Shown here one piece after another: positions 26,534-35,481 of a stretch of DNA of 64,000 nucleotides (position 1 is its first letter; every line of letters starts with the position of its first letter). The stretch comes from Jejuia rubra (lineage in GTDB: Bacteria; Bacteroidota; Bacteroidia; Flavobacteriales; Flavobacteriaceae): positions 1 through 64,000 of the forward strand of contig NZ_JBHULY010000011.1 of assembly GCF_042684665.1 (NCBI RefSeq), in the 5' to 3' direction. Made by a program: the position numbers and the translations under genes. The notes under the pieces were generated by a model that ran no database searches, was not told the DNA's origin, and saw nothing but the letters and a program-made list of their open reading frames with translations.

Positions 26534-27384
26534 TGAACCGCGAAATAATAGACATAAATGATTGTACCATTTTATTGGAGGAAGCCTCAACCGATAAGAC
26601 AATGGTCGACTCTTGCTTTTTTGACGAACCGGTTATTGCAATTGCATTTTACGGCGCAGGAGATGTGGGGTTAAAAGTAAAATACGATAATGAGACCAAA
26701 ACATTTCATCATACCAAGGGCATGGTGCTTTCGTTTTACGCGGATGATCGGGTAGAGTTTGAGCATCATGTTTCACATGAAAAGCCATTACAATGCTTGG
26801 TCATTGCAACCACCATTAAAAACTTGGATAAAATGCCTAACGGTGAAGGACAGTTTTTGGAACAATTTCTGTCGCCATTGGTTCATCCACAGGACCATTA
26901 TGTTGAAGGTCCGGTATTTAACATGAGTCCAGAAATGTTTTTATTGGTAGAACAGTTCTTTAATAATAAGCATGAAGGCCATCTTAAAATGATGTTTTAT
27001 AGGAGTCATATGACAGCCTTGCTTTCACATTACTTTGGACAATTAGCGCTTCAAAAGGTTAATGAAATTAAAGCTCCAGAACTTGAAAAAATTTATCTCG
27101 CGCAGGATATTTTATTGTCCAATTTGGAAAACCCGCCATCTTTAACAGAGCTGGCCCAAAGAATTGGGACCAATACCAATACACTGAAAAAAGAATTCAA
27201 AGCGCAGTTCGGTGTTCCTGTTTTCAAGTATTTACAGAACGAACGCTTAAAAAAAGCCTATAACCTAATTAAGTATGAGCAAAAAACGGTTCAGGAAACG
27301 GCTTGGGCAGTGGGTTACGATAGTTTAGGTTCTTTTTCCAACGCCTTTGAAAAAAAGTTTGGCTACAGGCCTAGTCAAGTATAA
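26533..27384 (+). CDS. AraC-family transcriptional regulator
   Basis: 283 residues from GTG 26533, or about 260 from ATG 26602. The N-terminal domain (to ~180) is a weakly conserved beta-rich sensor. The C-terminal DNA-binding domain has PSLTELAQRIGTNTNTLKKEFK and TVQETAWAVGYDSLGSFSNAF, ending with KKFGYRPSQV. It precedes a three-gene operon on the same strand, with two 10-bp direct repeats 21 bp apart in between, so it probably controls that operon. Confidence 0.88.
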   Translation: MNREIIDINDCTILLEEASTDKTMVDSCFFDEPVIAIAFYGAGDVGLKVKYDNETKTFHHTKGMVLSFYADDRVEFEHHVSHEKPLQCLVIATTIKNLDKMPNGEGQFLEQFLSPLVHPQDHYVEGPVFNMSPEMFLLVEQFFNNKHEGHLKMMFYRSHMTALLSHYFGQLALQKVNEIKAPELEKIYLAQDILLSNLENPPSLTELAQRIGTNTNTLKKEFKAQFGVPVFKYLQNERLKKAYNLIKYEQKTVQETAWAVGYDSLGSFSNAFEKKFGYRPSQV

Positions 27385-27394
27385 AATTCTTTTC

Positions 27395-27425
27395 GAATAA
27401 ATCATAATGCTTTTTGAATAAGTCA
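27395..27425 (+). promoter_or_regulatory. Candidate AraC-type operator (two direct repeats)
   Basis: GAATAAATCA at 27395-27404 and GAATAAGTCA at 27416-27425 are direct repeats 21 bp apart, two DNA turns, the classic spacing for an AraC-family protein. They lie 10 bp after the regulator stop and just upstream of the -7 box at 27443. Confidence 0.55.
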
Positions 27426-27442
27426 CTGGTTTACAGTGGTAA

Positions 27443-27450
27443 TAGATTTG
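27443..27450 (+). promoter_or_regulatory. -7 box for the membrane protein/DUF1772/NmrA operon
   Basis: TAGATTTG matches TAnnTTTG exactly, 24 bases before the ATG at 27475. TTTG at 27413-27416 could be the -33 element, at a somewhat long spacing. Confidence 0.65.
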
Positions 27451-27474
27451 CATCATAATTAAAAACCAAAAATT

Positions 27475-27867
27475 ATGATACGCAACAGATTACTTAGCAT
27501 TGCAAGCGCCATTCTAGTTTGGGCTTTGGCCGTTAGTTTTTACCTATTATCCTTTTATGCCCCCATTTTAGACAATTCAGAGCAACAGGGAAATGTTGTG
27601 CTGGCATTAGCTATCATTCCCTCTGCGTGCTTAGGAACTTATTTATTCTATAGAAAAGGTCAAATGAAACCATCAGCATTGGCTACTACCTTTGTGGCCA
27701 TAGCAGCTGTCCTAGATATCCTTGTGACAGTACCTGTGTTTGTTATTCCAGCTGGAGGTACCTATTCTGAATTCTTCAAAGACCCCATGTTTTACTTCAT
27801 TGTGGTTGAGTTTTACTGTGTGGTATTGTTTTACGGAAACCATTTAACCAAAACGTTAAAAGCATGA
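27475..27867 (+). CDS. Small four-helix membrane protein
   Basis: 130 residues with four predicted membrane segments (ASAILVWALAVSFYLL, VLALAIIPSACLGTYLF, ALATTFVAIAAVLDILV and a C-terminal one near FYFIVVEFYCVVLFYG). No catalytic motif. The stop overlaps the start of the DUF1772 gene (ATGA). Function unknown. Confidence 0.75.
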   Translation: MIRNRLLSIASAILVWALAVSFYLLSFYAPILDNSEQQGNVVLALAIIPSACLGTYLFYRKGQMKPSALATTFVAIAAVLDILVTVPVFVIPAGGTYSEFFKDPMFYFIVVEFYCVVLFYGNHLTKTLKA

Positions 27868-28349
27868 AAACTGCTCTTATTTTCACAACCGTTTTATTAA
27901 ATGCACTTTCCTCAGGCTTTTTCTTCACTTGGTCTGTTTCGGTCATCTTAGGCACAAAAAAAGTTGGCAACCTTACTTATCTGGAAACCATGCAGAATAT
28001 CAATAAGGAAATCTTAAATCCAATATTCTTTATCGTGTTTTTTGGAAGCCTAATTAGCCTGATTATTGTTACATGCCTAGAATTTAACAACAAACCCCTG
28101 TTTTGGTTGACCTTGGCATCAACTATCATATATCTAGTAGGCACCTTTGGCGTAACAGCTTTTGGAAATGTACCACTAAATAATGCTTTAGAAGCACTAA
28201 ACATCAACTCCTTGAGTGTATTGGAACTAGAGAATTTCAGAACCAATTATGAAAACACATGGAATTGGTATCACAACATCAGAACAGTTTCAGGATTGAT
28301 TTCATTCATCCTATTACTTATACCAATATGTATTCAAAAATTAAATTAA
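27864..28349 (+). CDS. DUF1772 (anthrone-oxygenase-like) membrane protein
   Basis: 161 residues, four membrane segments. Family signs are the N-terminal SSGFFFTWSVSVILG, VTAFGNVPLNNALEAL and the NWYHNIRTVSGLISF segment. Related proteins include the fungal anthrone oxygenase type. Second gene of an AraC-controlled operon, with 4-bp overlap upstream and an 11-bp gap downstream. Confidence 0.82.
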   Translation: MKTALIFTTVLLNALSSGFFFTWSVSVILGTKKVGNLTYLETMQNINKEILNPIFFIVFFGSLISLIIVTCLEFNNKPLFWLTLASTIIYLVGTFGVTAFGNVPLNNALEALNINSLSVLELENFRTNYENTWNWYHNIRTVSGLISFILLLIPICIQKLN

Positions 28350-28360
28350 AAAAACGTATT

Positions 28361-29203
28361 ATGAACACAAACATTTTAGTCATCGGCGGAACTGGTAAAA
28401 CTGGTCGCCGAGTAGTCGAACAATTACAAAACAAAGGTATTAACCCCAGAATAGGCTCAAGGAATGCGTCCCCCAGTTTCGATTGGGGCAATAAAGACAC
28501 TTGGGTAAACGCTTTGCACGGTATCGAAAGCATGTATGTTACCTATTACCCTGATTTGGCCGTTCCGGGAGCAAAAGAAGCCATACAGAGCTTGACGTAT
28601 TTGGCCAAAGAATTGGGGGTTAAAAAAATGGTTTTACTTTCTGGAAAAGGCGAAACTGAAGCTGAAGCTTGCGAAAAGATTGTTATGGGGTCAGGTATAA
28701 AATATACTATTGTTAGAGCATCATGGTTTAATCAAAATTGGAGCGAAAGTTTCTTTTTAGAGCCTGTACTATCGGGGGAAGTAGCGCTACCTATGTCTGA
28801 TGTTTTAATTCCATTTGTAGACGCCAATGATATTGCCGAGGTTGTTGCCACTGTTTTGTTGGACGATGCTTACAATGGCCAAATCATTGAGGTGACGGGC
28901 CCGGAGCTAATTACTTTTAAGGATATTGTAAACACCATTGCAAAGGTGAGCAATAGAGATTTAAACTTTTATGATATCACTTTAGAACAATATGTTGAAG
29001 GCATGAAACAAATGCAAATTCCTAACGATGTGGTTTGGCTCATTGAGTATTTATTCAGCCATGTATTGACCAATCCAAAAAATCAGCTAGTGGTTCACGA
29101 CGTGGAGCGTGTTTTAGGCAGACCTGCAAAAAAGTTCTCTATATATGCGGAAGAAACTGCCAAAACGGGTGTTTGGAGTCAGGTTGAGGTGAGTCAACAC
29201 TAG
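28361..29203 (+). CDS. NmrA-like NAD(P)-binding protein (atypical SDR)
   Basis: 280 residues from ATG 28361; the longer frame from 28259 overlaps the previous gene and is not credible. The Rossmann motif VIGGTGKTGRRVVEQL is followed by YVTYYPDLAVPGAKEA, SGKGETEAEACEKIV and FVDANDIAEVVATVL. It resembles NmrA/quinone reductase-2-like dehydrogenases. Together with the DUF1772 and membrane proteins it may detoxify or modify a small hydrophobic compound (inference). Confidence 0.87.
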   Translation: MNTNILVIGGTGKTGRRVVEQLQNKGINPRIGSRNASPSFDWGNKDTWVNALHGIESMYVTYYPDLAVPGAKEAIQSLTYLAKELGVKKMVLLSGKGETEAEACEKIVMGSGIKYTIVRASWFNQNWSESFFLEPVLSGEVALPMSDVLIPFVDANDIAEVVATVLLDDAYNGQIIEVTGPELITFKDIVNTIAKVSNRDLNFYDITLEQYVEGMKQMQIPNDVVWLIEYLFSHVLTNPKNQLVVHDVERVLGRPAKKFSIYAEETAKTGVWSQVEVSQH

Positions 29204-29228
29204 TTGCCAGATAGAGAGAAATGTATTG

Positions 29229-29263
29229 AAGCGATTTGGTAATTAACCCAAATCGCTTTTAAT
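29229..29263 (+). terminator. Terminator after the NmrA operon
   Basis: Stem AAGCGATTTGG / CCAAATCGCTT with an 8-base loop and TTTTAATT. Confidence 0.8.
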
Positions 29264-29326
29264 TAGCTCGGTTTTATCTGAATATGACAACTTTTTTATA
29301 GTTATATTTCAGTATGCAAATTGATA

Positions 29327-30109
29327 TCACCACCCAGGAAAATCAGCCTTCCGTTTTTCCAAAAATGCTGTAGTGCCTTCTTCAAAATCTTCGGTACCAA
29401 AACAGTTACCAAATTCGGTAATTTCAGTTTGAAAGCCGTTAACGCCTTTTTTAGCACTAGCATTTACGGCCTTTATGGCTGCCCCAATGGCTACGGGTGA
29501 GTTTTCCAGAATTTTAAGTGCTATTTTTTTACACAGCGGCAACAATTCTTCCTGAGCCGTCACATGGTTGACGAGGCCATAATTTAAAGCTTGATTAGCA
29601 TCAATCATACTACCCGTCATAATTAGTTCCATTGCCCGACCTTTCCCTATGAGTTGTGGCAAACGTTGTGTGCCTCCATACCCTGGAATGAGACCTAAAG
29701 ACACTTCGGGCAGACCCACTCTGGCATTATCGCTAGCCACCCTAAAATGGCATGCCATAGCCAGTTCCAATCCGCCACCTAATGCAAAACCGTTGACGGC
29801 TGCGATAACCGGTGTGGATAAATTCTCTACAAAATCAAAAAGTATTTTTTGGCCATTGGCCGCTAAATGTGTGCCTTCTTCTACGTCGAAATCGGCGAAT
29901 TCACTAATGTCGGCACCCGCAACAAAGGCCTTTTCTCCACTTCCAGTCACAATAATAACTTTTATGTTTTTATCTTCATTTGCAACAGTAAATGCCTCAT
30001 GTAACTCCTGAATTGTTTCTTGATTTAACGCATTCAACTTTTTAGGTCGATTGATGGTTATTGTTGAAATACCGTCTTCCGATTGAACTAAAATATTATT
30101 ATAAACCAT
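29327..30109 (-). CDS. Enoyl-CoA hydratase/isomerase family protein
   Basis: 260 residues, crotonase fold. The first oxyanion segment is VNGFALGGGLELAMACH; the catalytic Glu region is LGLIPGYGGTQRLPQLIGKG; GEKAFVAGADISEF is the CoA-binding loop. It hydrates enoyl-CoA in fatty-acid or amino-acid breakdown. It lies 24 bp after the sensor kinase on the same strand. Confidence 0.92.
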   Translation of the reverse strand: MVYNNILVQSEDGISTITINRPKKLNALNQETIQELHEAFTVANEDKNIKVIIVTGSGEKAFVAGADISEFADFDVEEGTHLAANGQKILFDFVENLSTPVIAAVNGFALGGGLELAMACHFRVASDNARVGLPEVSLGLIPGYGGTQRLPQLIGKGRAMELIMTGSMIDANQALNYGLVNHVTAQEELLPLCKKIALKILENSPVAIGAAIKAVNASAKKGVNGFQTEITEFGNCFGTEDFEEGTTAFLEKRKADFPGW

Positions 30110-30133
30110 AATTTGAATATTTGAAACTAGTAC

Positions 30134-31591
30134 TTATCCTTTTGGAAACACTACTTTAAACACAGTACCCTTACCTTTTTCCGACTCAAAAGAAATAGTG
30201 CCATTATACGTTTCTACTATGTTTTTGACCATAGCCAGACCTAAGCCCATCCCACTGGTTTTTGTAGTAAACTTGGGTTCGAAAACCTTACTTTTATTCT
30301 CCTCTGAAACCCCTGTACCATTGTCCGCAACCGTGATATGCACATCGGTATCCTTTTCGCTAACCTGCACCACAATTTGGGGTGTTTTATCATCCGTAGT
30401 AGCCTGGATGCCGTTCTTCACCAAATTGGTTACCACACGGATTAATTGTGTCCTATCAAATTTAGCAATTATCTCCTTTTTATCCGAAGTGAATACGATA
30501 TAATCTTCGTTGAAAATTTCCAGTGCCAGCTTTACAATGTTCACAACGTTTAGAGTTTCGTTTTTCTGCGCTGGCATTTTAGCAAAGTTTGAAAATGCGG
30601 AGGCAATCGAGCTCATTGTATCAATCTGCTGAATTAGGGTTTTACTGTATTCGTCAACCTTTGTGGTAATGTTTTCGTCATCGGGATTGAACTTCCTTTG
30701 GAAATTTTGTACCGTTAAGCGCATCGGCGTCAAAGGATTTTTTATCTCGTGCGCCACTTGTTTTGCCATTTCACGCCAGGCCTGTTCGCGCTCGCTAGTC
30801 GCCAGTTTTACTGCACTTTCTTCCAATTCGTCAATCATTGAATTATAGGAATTGACTAGGGTTGAAATCTCTTCGCTGGTGTCGTCAATAACAATCTTTT
30901 CATTGCGCTTTTCCAAACTCGTAGCATTGATTTTGTCACTAATGGTCTTCAATGATTTGGTAATATAACTTGACAGGAAAAAGGCAATAGCGATTGCGGC
31001 ACCCAATATAAACAAGTATGCATAGCCCAAACGCCCTAAAAACTCGCTCAGCTCCCGTGCCAGAAAATCATCTTTTTCTAAATAAGGTAGGTTTAAAATA
31101 GCAAGAGGTTTAGACCTGTTATCGTATAAATATGTATAGGAGGATTGATAGGCTTCTCCGTTTTCCTCAATTTTATCCACAAAGCGATGAGAGGGTCTAT
31201 TAGAAATAGTATTTAGTATTTCTGTTTCTATACACTTGTCAGCTTCGTTTGGCTTTAGGTCGGCTTTTGAGGTAATCAACAAATTACCTTCCAAATCATA
31301 TAAATTGATTTGCAGTTTGTGGATGTCGGCAATATTGCTGATTTGATCCTTAAAAATAAGGGGGATATTCCTTGTTTTGACTTCCCAAGTGTTTTGTCTG
31401 CCGTTGAGTACCCTGCGCAAATGGGTTTTTATATTATCCTCTTTTCGTTGTAGCCGTTGTGTATGATAATCGGTAGTTTCTTCGTTATACTGATAAATGG
31501 CCACTGCGGCGATAAGTACCGAAGCGAGTACCACAAGCAGAATCATAACGATAAAAATACGGGTACGTAAGGATAGGGTTCTTAGTTTCAT
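30134..31591 (-). CDS. Membrane sensor histidine kinase (NtrY-like)
   Basis: 485 residues. Two membrane helices (about 12-32 and 192-212) flank a ~160-residue periplasmic sensor. Next come a HAMP linker, a dimerisation H-box in EMAKQVAHEIKNPLTPMRLT, an N-box LVKNGIQATT, and G-boxes DNGTGVSEENKSK and SGMGLGLAMVKNIVE. The H-box with KNPLTP is typical of NtrY-like kinases. No response regulator is adjacent, so the partner is elsewhere. Its start lies right after the possible broken gene at 31592. Confidence 0.93.
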   Translation of the reverse strand: MKLRTLSLRTRIFIVMILLVVLASVLIAAVAIYQYNEETTDYHTQRLQRKEDNIKTHLRRVLNGRQNTWEVKTRNIPLIFKDQISNIADIHKLQINLYDLEGNLLITSKADLKPNEADKCIETEILNTISNRPSHRFVDKIEENGEAYQSSYTYLYDNRSKPLAILNLPYLEKDDFLARELSEFLGRLGYAYLFILGAAIAIAFFLSSYITKSLKTISDKINATSLEKRNEKIVIDDTSEEISTLVNSYNSMIDELEESAVKLATSEREQAWREMAKQVAHEIKNPLTPMRLTVQNFQRKFNPDDENITTKVDEYSKTLIQQIDTMSSIASAFSNFAKMPAQKNETLNVVNIVKLALEIFNEDYIVFTSDKKEIIAKFDRTQLIRVVTNLVKNGIQATTDDKTPQIVVQVSEKDTDVHITVADNGTGVSEENKSKVFEPKFTTKTSGMGLGLAMVKNIVETYNGTISFESEKGKGTVFKVVFPKG

Positions 31592-31835
31592 CTATGGTTT
31601 CAATGGACTAAATATAGCAATAATCAAACCAAAAAAAAATGCCCCACCTAACCTCCCCAAAGAATGAGGAACCCATGAACCTATTGAAATAAAAGCCAAA
31701 AGATAAATTGTTCACATTGATATAGTGAGAAAATTGGGAAACCGTTACTCTAAACCGAAAATTTTGCGAACAGGTTACCTTAGGGATTTGAATAATGAAA
31801 GATTTTTCGATTGTACTAAACAGGTGCCAAAACAT
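31592..31835 (-). pseudogene. Possible frameshifted small membrane protein gene
   Basis: Reading right to left, one frame gives SFIIQIPKVTCSQNFRFRVT up to about 31680. A second frame then gives FISIGSWVPHSLGRLGGAF and FFFGLIIAIFSPLKP, with a stop immediately before the kinase ATG. The second piece looks like a real membrane tail. A single frameshift near 31680 would join them. It may be a broken gene or coincidence. The rest of the gap to 31918 shows nothing. Confidence 0.25.
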
Positions 31836-31918
31836 TTCAGATACTTACTGTACTATTGATCATTTTAGTACTGTTTAAAACCTTGCCTGTATATTCAAAC
31901 TAAAGCAAGGTTCTTTAT

Positions 31919-33472
31919 TTACAAATCAAATTTTATCCCCTGTGCCAAAGGCAATTCGGTAGTATAATTAATCGTATTGGTTTGACGGCGCATATAAATT
32001 TTCCAAGCATCGGAGCCAGATTCTCGGCCACCTCCGGTTTCCTTTTCACCCCCAAAGGCGCCACCTATTTCAGCACCCGAAGTTCCAATATTGACGTTTG
32101 CAATACCGCAATCGGAACCTGCGTGGGATAGAAAACGTTCTGCCTCCCTCAAATTATTGGTCATTATAGCTGAAGACAATCCTTGGGCTACATTATTCTG
32201 AATCTCGATAGCATTTTCCACATCACCCCAATATTTCAAAAGGTATAACACAGGCGCAAAGGTTTCGTGTTGTACAATTTCAAAATGAGGTTCCGCCTCA
32301 GCAATGGCAGGTTTTACATAGCAACCACTTTCGTAGCCATCACCTGAAAGCGCAGCACCTTCCACAACTATAGTCCCACCTTCATCAACGACTTTTTCTA
32401 AGGCCTCTTTGTACATTTTTACTGCATCGGTATCAATTAATGGCCCAACATGATTGTTTTCATCAAGTGGATTTCCGATTTGTAATTGCTCATAAGCATC
32501 AACTACTGCATTTTTCACCTTATCGTAAATGGATTCATGGATGATAAGTCTTCGAGTAGACGTACAGCGTTGGCCGGCAGTACCCACTGCCCCAAAAACA
32601 GCTCCGATTACGGTCATTTTTATGTCGGCATCAGGGGTAACTATAATGGCATTGTTGCCTCCCAATTCTAAAAGCGATTTGCCTAAACGTCCTGCCACTT
32701 CTTGCGCTACAATTTTACCCATTCGAGTAGAACCGGTAGCCGAAATTAATGGGATTCGGTTGTCCTTCGTCATAAATTCACCAACTTTATAGTCACCATT
32801 GATTAAACATGAAATCCCTTCAGGCAAATCATTTTCTTTTAAGACTTCTGCAATAATATTTTGACAAGCTACACCACAAATCGGTGTTTTTTCAGAAGGT
32901 TTCCAAACACAAACGTCACCACAAATCCAAGCCAAAGCGGTATTCCAAGACCACACGGCGACTGGGAAATTAAAGGCTGAAATAATGCCGACAACGCCCA
33001 GCGGATGATACTGCTCGTACATGCGGTGTCCGGGGCGTTCGGAATGCATGGTTAGTCCGTGCAATTGCCGAGATAATCCCACCGCAAAATCACAGATATC
33101 AATCATTTCCTGAACTTCTCCCAATCCCTCTTGGTAACTTTTGCCCATTTCGTAGGATACTAGCTTGCCCAACGCCTCCTTCTTTTCACGGAGCTTTTCC
33201 CCAAACTGACGTACAATTTCACCACGTTGTGGCGCGGGCATCAAGCGCCAAGTTTTAAAAGCAGAGGTTGCCACCTTCATAACAGTTTCATAATCCGCCT
33301 TTGTGGTAGACTTCACTTTTGCAATCAACTGTCCATCCACTGGCGAGTAACTTTCAATAATGTCGCCATTTGAAAAATGAAATGACCCTGTTGAGGTGCC
33401 TTCGTTCACCGCTATTATTCCTAAGGTTTGTAATGCGTCATTTATACCAAAATCCGTCCCAATTGCACTCAT
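31919..33472 (-). CDS. amaB: ALDH7-type aldehyde dehydrogenase (L-aminoadipate-semialdehyde type)
   Basis: 517 residues. The catalytic Cys is in VGTAGQRCTSTRR and the general-base Glu in SLLELGGNNAI; FNFPVAVWSWN and WKPSEKTP form the NAD site. ANVNIGTSGAEIGGAFGGEKETGGGRESG is split here only by family-typical glycine turns and marks the antiquitin/AmaB group. Expected to oxidise L-aminoadipate semialdehyde (piperideine-6-carboxylate) in lysine breakdown. Stand-alone gene, divergent from the isoaspartyl peptidase. Confidence 0.87.
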   Translation of the reverse strand: MSAIGTDFGINDALQTLGIIAVNEGTSTGSFHFSNGDIIESYSPVDGQLIAKVKSTTKADYETVMKVATSAFKTWRLMPAPQRGEIVRQFGEKLREKKEALGKLVSYEMGKSYQEGLGEVQEMIDICDFAVGLSRQLHGLTMHSERPGHRMYEQYHPLGVVGIISAFNFPVAVWSWNTALAWICGDVCVWKPSEKTPICGVACQNIIAEVLKENDLPEGISCLINGDYKVGEFMTKDNRIPLISATGSTRMGKIVAQEVAGRLGKSLLELGGNNAIIVTPDADIKMTVIGAVFGAVGTAGQRCTSTRRLIIHESIYDKVKNAVVDAYEQLQIGNPLDENNHVGPLIDTDAVKMYKEALEKVVDEGGTIVVEGAALSGDGYESGCYVKPAIAEAEPHFEIVQHETFAPVLYLLKYWGDVENAIEIQNNVAQGLSSAIMTNNLREAERFLSHAGSDCGIANVNIGTSGAEIGGAFGGEKETGGGRESGSDAWKIYMRRQTNTINYTTELPLAQGIKFDL

Positions 33473-33594
33473 TAATTATTGATTTTATAGTTATATTGAA
33501 ATTATTTGCGAATATACCAATTAAAAGTCGATTTTGTTAAACTTATTGAAAGTTAAATTTAATTACCTTTAGAGGCAAATTCATATCAACAGCA

Positions 33595-34644
33595 ATGAAA
33601 AACATCCTTTGTATTCTAAGTGCTATTATCATTTGCTATTCTTGTAAAGAAAGCTCAAAGAAAGTTGAAGAACCCACTCAAAATACAACCGAAAAAGTAT
33701 CATTTGCCATTTTAATTCATGGGGGAGCAGGCAACATTCAGCAAAAAAACATGTCTGATGCCAAACAAATACAATATCGCCAGATATTAGAGGAGGCCAT
33801 TCGGGCTGGACACAGTATTTTAAAAAACAGAGGTGCTAGCTTGGATGCTGTTCAAAAAACAATCACTATCCTTGAAGATTCACCGCTTTTCAATGCAGGA
33901 CGAGGTGCTGTTTTGACGAATACTGGAACCTGTGAGCACGATGCCTCAATTATGGATGGTAAAATGTTGAACGCCGGGGCTTCTGCAGGCACCAAAACCG
34001 TAAAAAATCCTATTACTTTAGCACGGGCCGTCATGGAGCATTCTCCTCATGTAATGCTTGCCAGAGATGGAGCGGAAACCTTTGCAAAGGAGCAAGGATT
34101 GGCTATTGTGGAACCCTCCTATTTTTACACTGAAAAAAGCCGGAAATCCTTAGAGTACATAAAAGCGTTGGAAAAAAATAATGAAGTTTCTTTTTACAAT
34201 GCCGATATAAAAGATTCAAAATTTGGAACCGTAGGCTGTGTGGCATTGGACAAACATGGGAATTTAGCTGCCGGAACCTCAACCGGAGGCATGACCAACA
34301 AACGCTGGGGGCGAATCGGGGATTCGCCGATTATCGGAGCAGGAACATACGCCAACAACAAGACCTGTGCTGTATCCTGCACAGGTTGGGGCGAGTATTT
34401 TATCCGGGGGATGGTAGCTCACGATATTTCTGCACTCGTGGAATACAAAGGTTTAAGTTTGAAAGAAGCTTCTAAAGAAGTGATTCAAAAGAAACTACCG
34501 AGTATTGGGGATGGTGCCGGAGGTGGGGGCATCATTGCTATTGATAAAAACGGCATGATGGTAACGGAGTTTAATACCAAAGGTATGTTTCGAGCATCGA
34601 TGGACGATAAGGGCGAATTAAATATAGGAATGTTCAATAAGTGA
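33595..34644 (+). CDS. Lipoprotein isoaspartyl peptidase/L-asparaginase (Ntn hydrolase)
   Basis: 349 residues with a lipoprotein signal (MKNILCILSAIIICYSCKE, Cys at about 17). The Ntn-hydrolase nucleophile is the Thr after the FG in DSKFGTVGCVALDKHGN; further motifs are ILIHGGAGNI, FNAGRGAVLTNTG and GTSTGGMTNKRWGRIGDSP. The precursor cleaves itself before that Thr. It removes isoaspartyl dipeptides and asparagine. Lipid anchoring at the envelope suggests periplasmic peptide scavenging. A near-consensus -7 box (TACCTTTA) lies at about 33564. Confidence 0.9.
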   Translation: MKNILCILSAIIICYSCKESSKKVEEPTQNTTEKVSFAILIHGGAGNIQQKNMSDAKQIQYRQILEEAIRAGHSILKNRGASLDAVQKTITILEDSPLFNAGRGAVLTNTGTCEHDASIMDGKMLNAGASAGTKTVKNPITLARAVMEHSPHVMLARDGAETFAKEQGLAIVEPSYFYTEKSRKSLEYIKALEKNNEVSFYNADIKDSKFGTVGCVALDKHGNLAAGTSTGGMTNKRWGRIGDSPIIGAGTYANNKTCAVSCTGWGEYFIRGMVAHDISALVEYKGLSLKEASKEVIQKKLPSIGDGAGGGGIIAIDKNGMMVTEFNTKGMFRASMDDKGELNIGMFNK

Positions 34645-34728
34645 TGTAACAATTTAATATATTTAGTACTTATTAATACGCCAACCCTCTCTACACTTAT
34701 AACTTAGCTAGCTTTTAAGCCTTGCTAA

Positions 34729-35481
34729 ATGATTAAATTCTTTAGGCGTATTCGCCAAAAACTCCTCTCTGAGAACAAGTTTTCAAAATATCTACTGTAC
34801 GCCATTGGCGAAATTGTGCTTGTGGTGATTGGGATATTGATTGCCCTTCAGATAAATAATCAAAATGAACTTAGAAAAGAACAATTAATTACAGACAAAT
34901 ACTTGCAAGGTTTTGTAGAAGACCTAACAGCAGATAAAGCATTGTTGGATACATTAATTTATGTGCGTAACAAACAACGAGTTTGTGCAAAGGCCTTAAT
35001 TGAATCTGTTGAACGAAAGGAAATCCAATTAGATTCATTCTATAATAATTATTACTATATATTTCCCTTTTGGAAGTTTAGCCCAAGTACAAATACTATG
35101 GAAGAAGTTTTGAACAGTTCCCAGCTTAGACTGATTACCGATGAAACTATAAAAACGAAACTACTTGAACTTCGCAGTTTATACAGTAGGATCAAAGTAG
35201 CCGAAGATCATGTTTATGAACATCGAGCAGTCTATTTATACAATCATAGAACATTGGATCATATTGAATTCAATGGACTCTACATAAATGCCGAAAACAA
35301 ATCGTTTTTAGAAAGTAAGGATGTGGAGCAATATAAAAAGGACGCCGAATATTTTTTGAATGATAGGTACTTTAAGAATTTTATGAATCTTTTGACTTTG
35401 AATTTGGATTACCTGATTCCATTGCTCGAGGAAGCCATTAAAGAATGTAATCTCATACTTGAACTGATTGAAAATGATTAA
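34729..35481 (+). CDS. DUF6090 family membrane-anchored protein, array member 1
   Basis: 250 residues. The first ~46 residues (MIKFFRRIRQKLLSENKF, then SKYLLYAIGEIVLVVIGI, then LIALQINNQNE) are a basic N-tail plus one membrane helix, almost identical in all four tandem members. The rest is helical and probably coiled-coil or periplasmic and differs strongly among members. First of four consecutive genes with 8-bp overlaps. The family is common in Flavobacteriaceae; function unknown. Confidence 0.82.
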   Translation: MIKFFRRIRQKLLSENKFSKYLLYAIGEIVLVVIGILIALQINNQNELRKEQLITDKYLQGFVEDLTADKALLDTLIYVRNKQRVCAKALIESVERKEIQLDSFYNNYYYIFPFWKFSPSTNTMEEVLNSSQLRLITDETIKTKLLELRSLYSRIKVAEDHVYEHRAVYLYNHRTLDHIEFNGLYINAENKSFLESKDVEQYKKDAEYFLNDRYFKNFMNLLTLNLDYLIPLLEEAIKECNLILELIEND

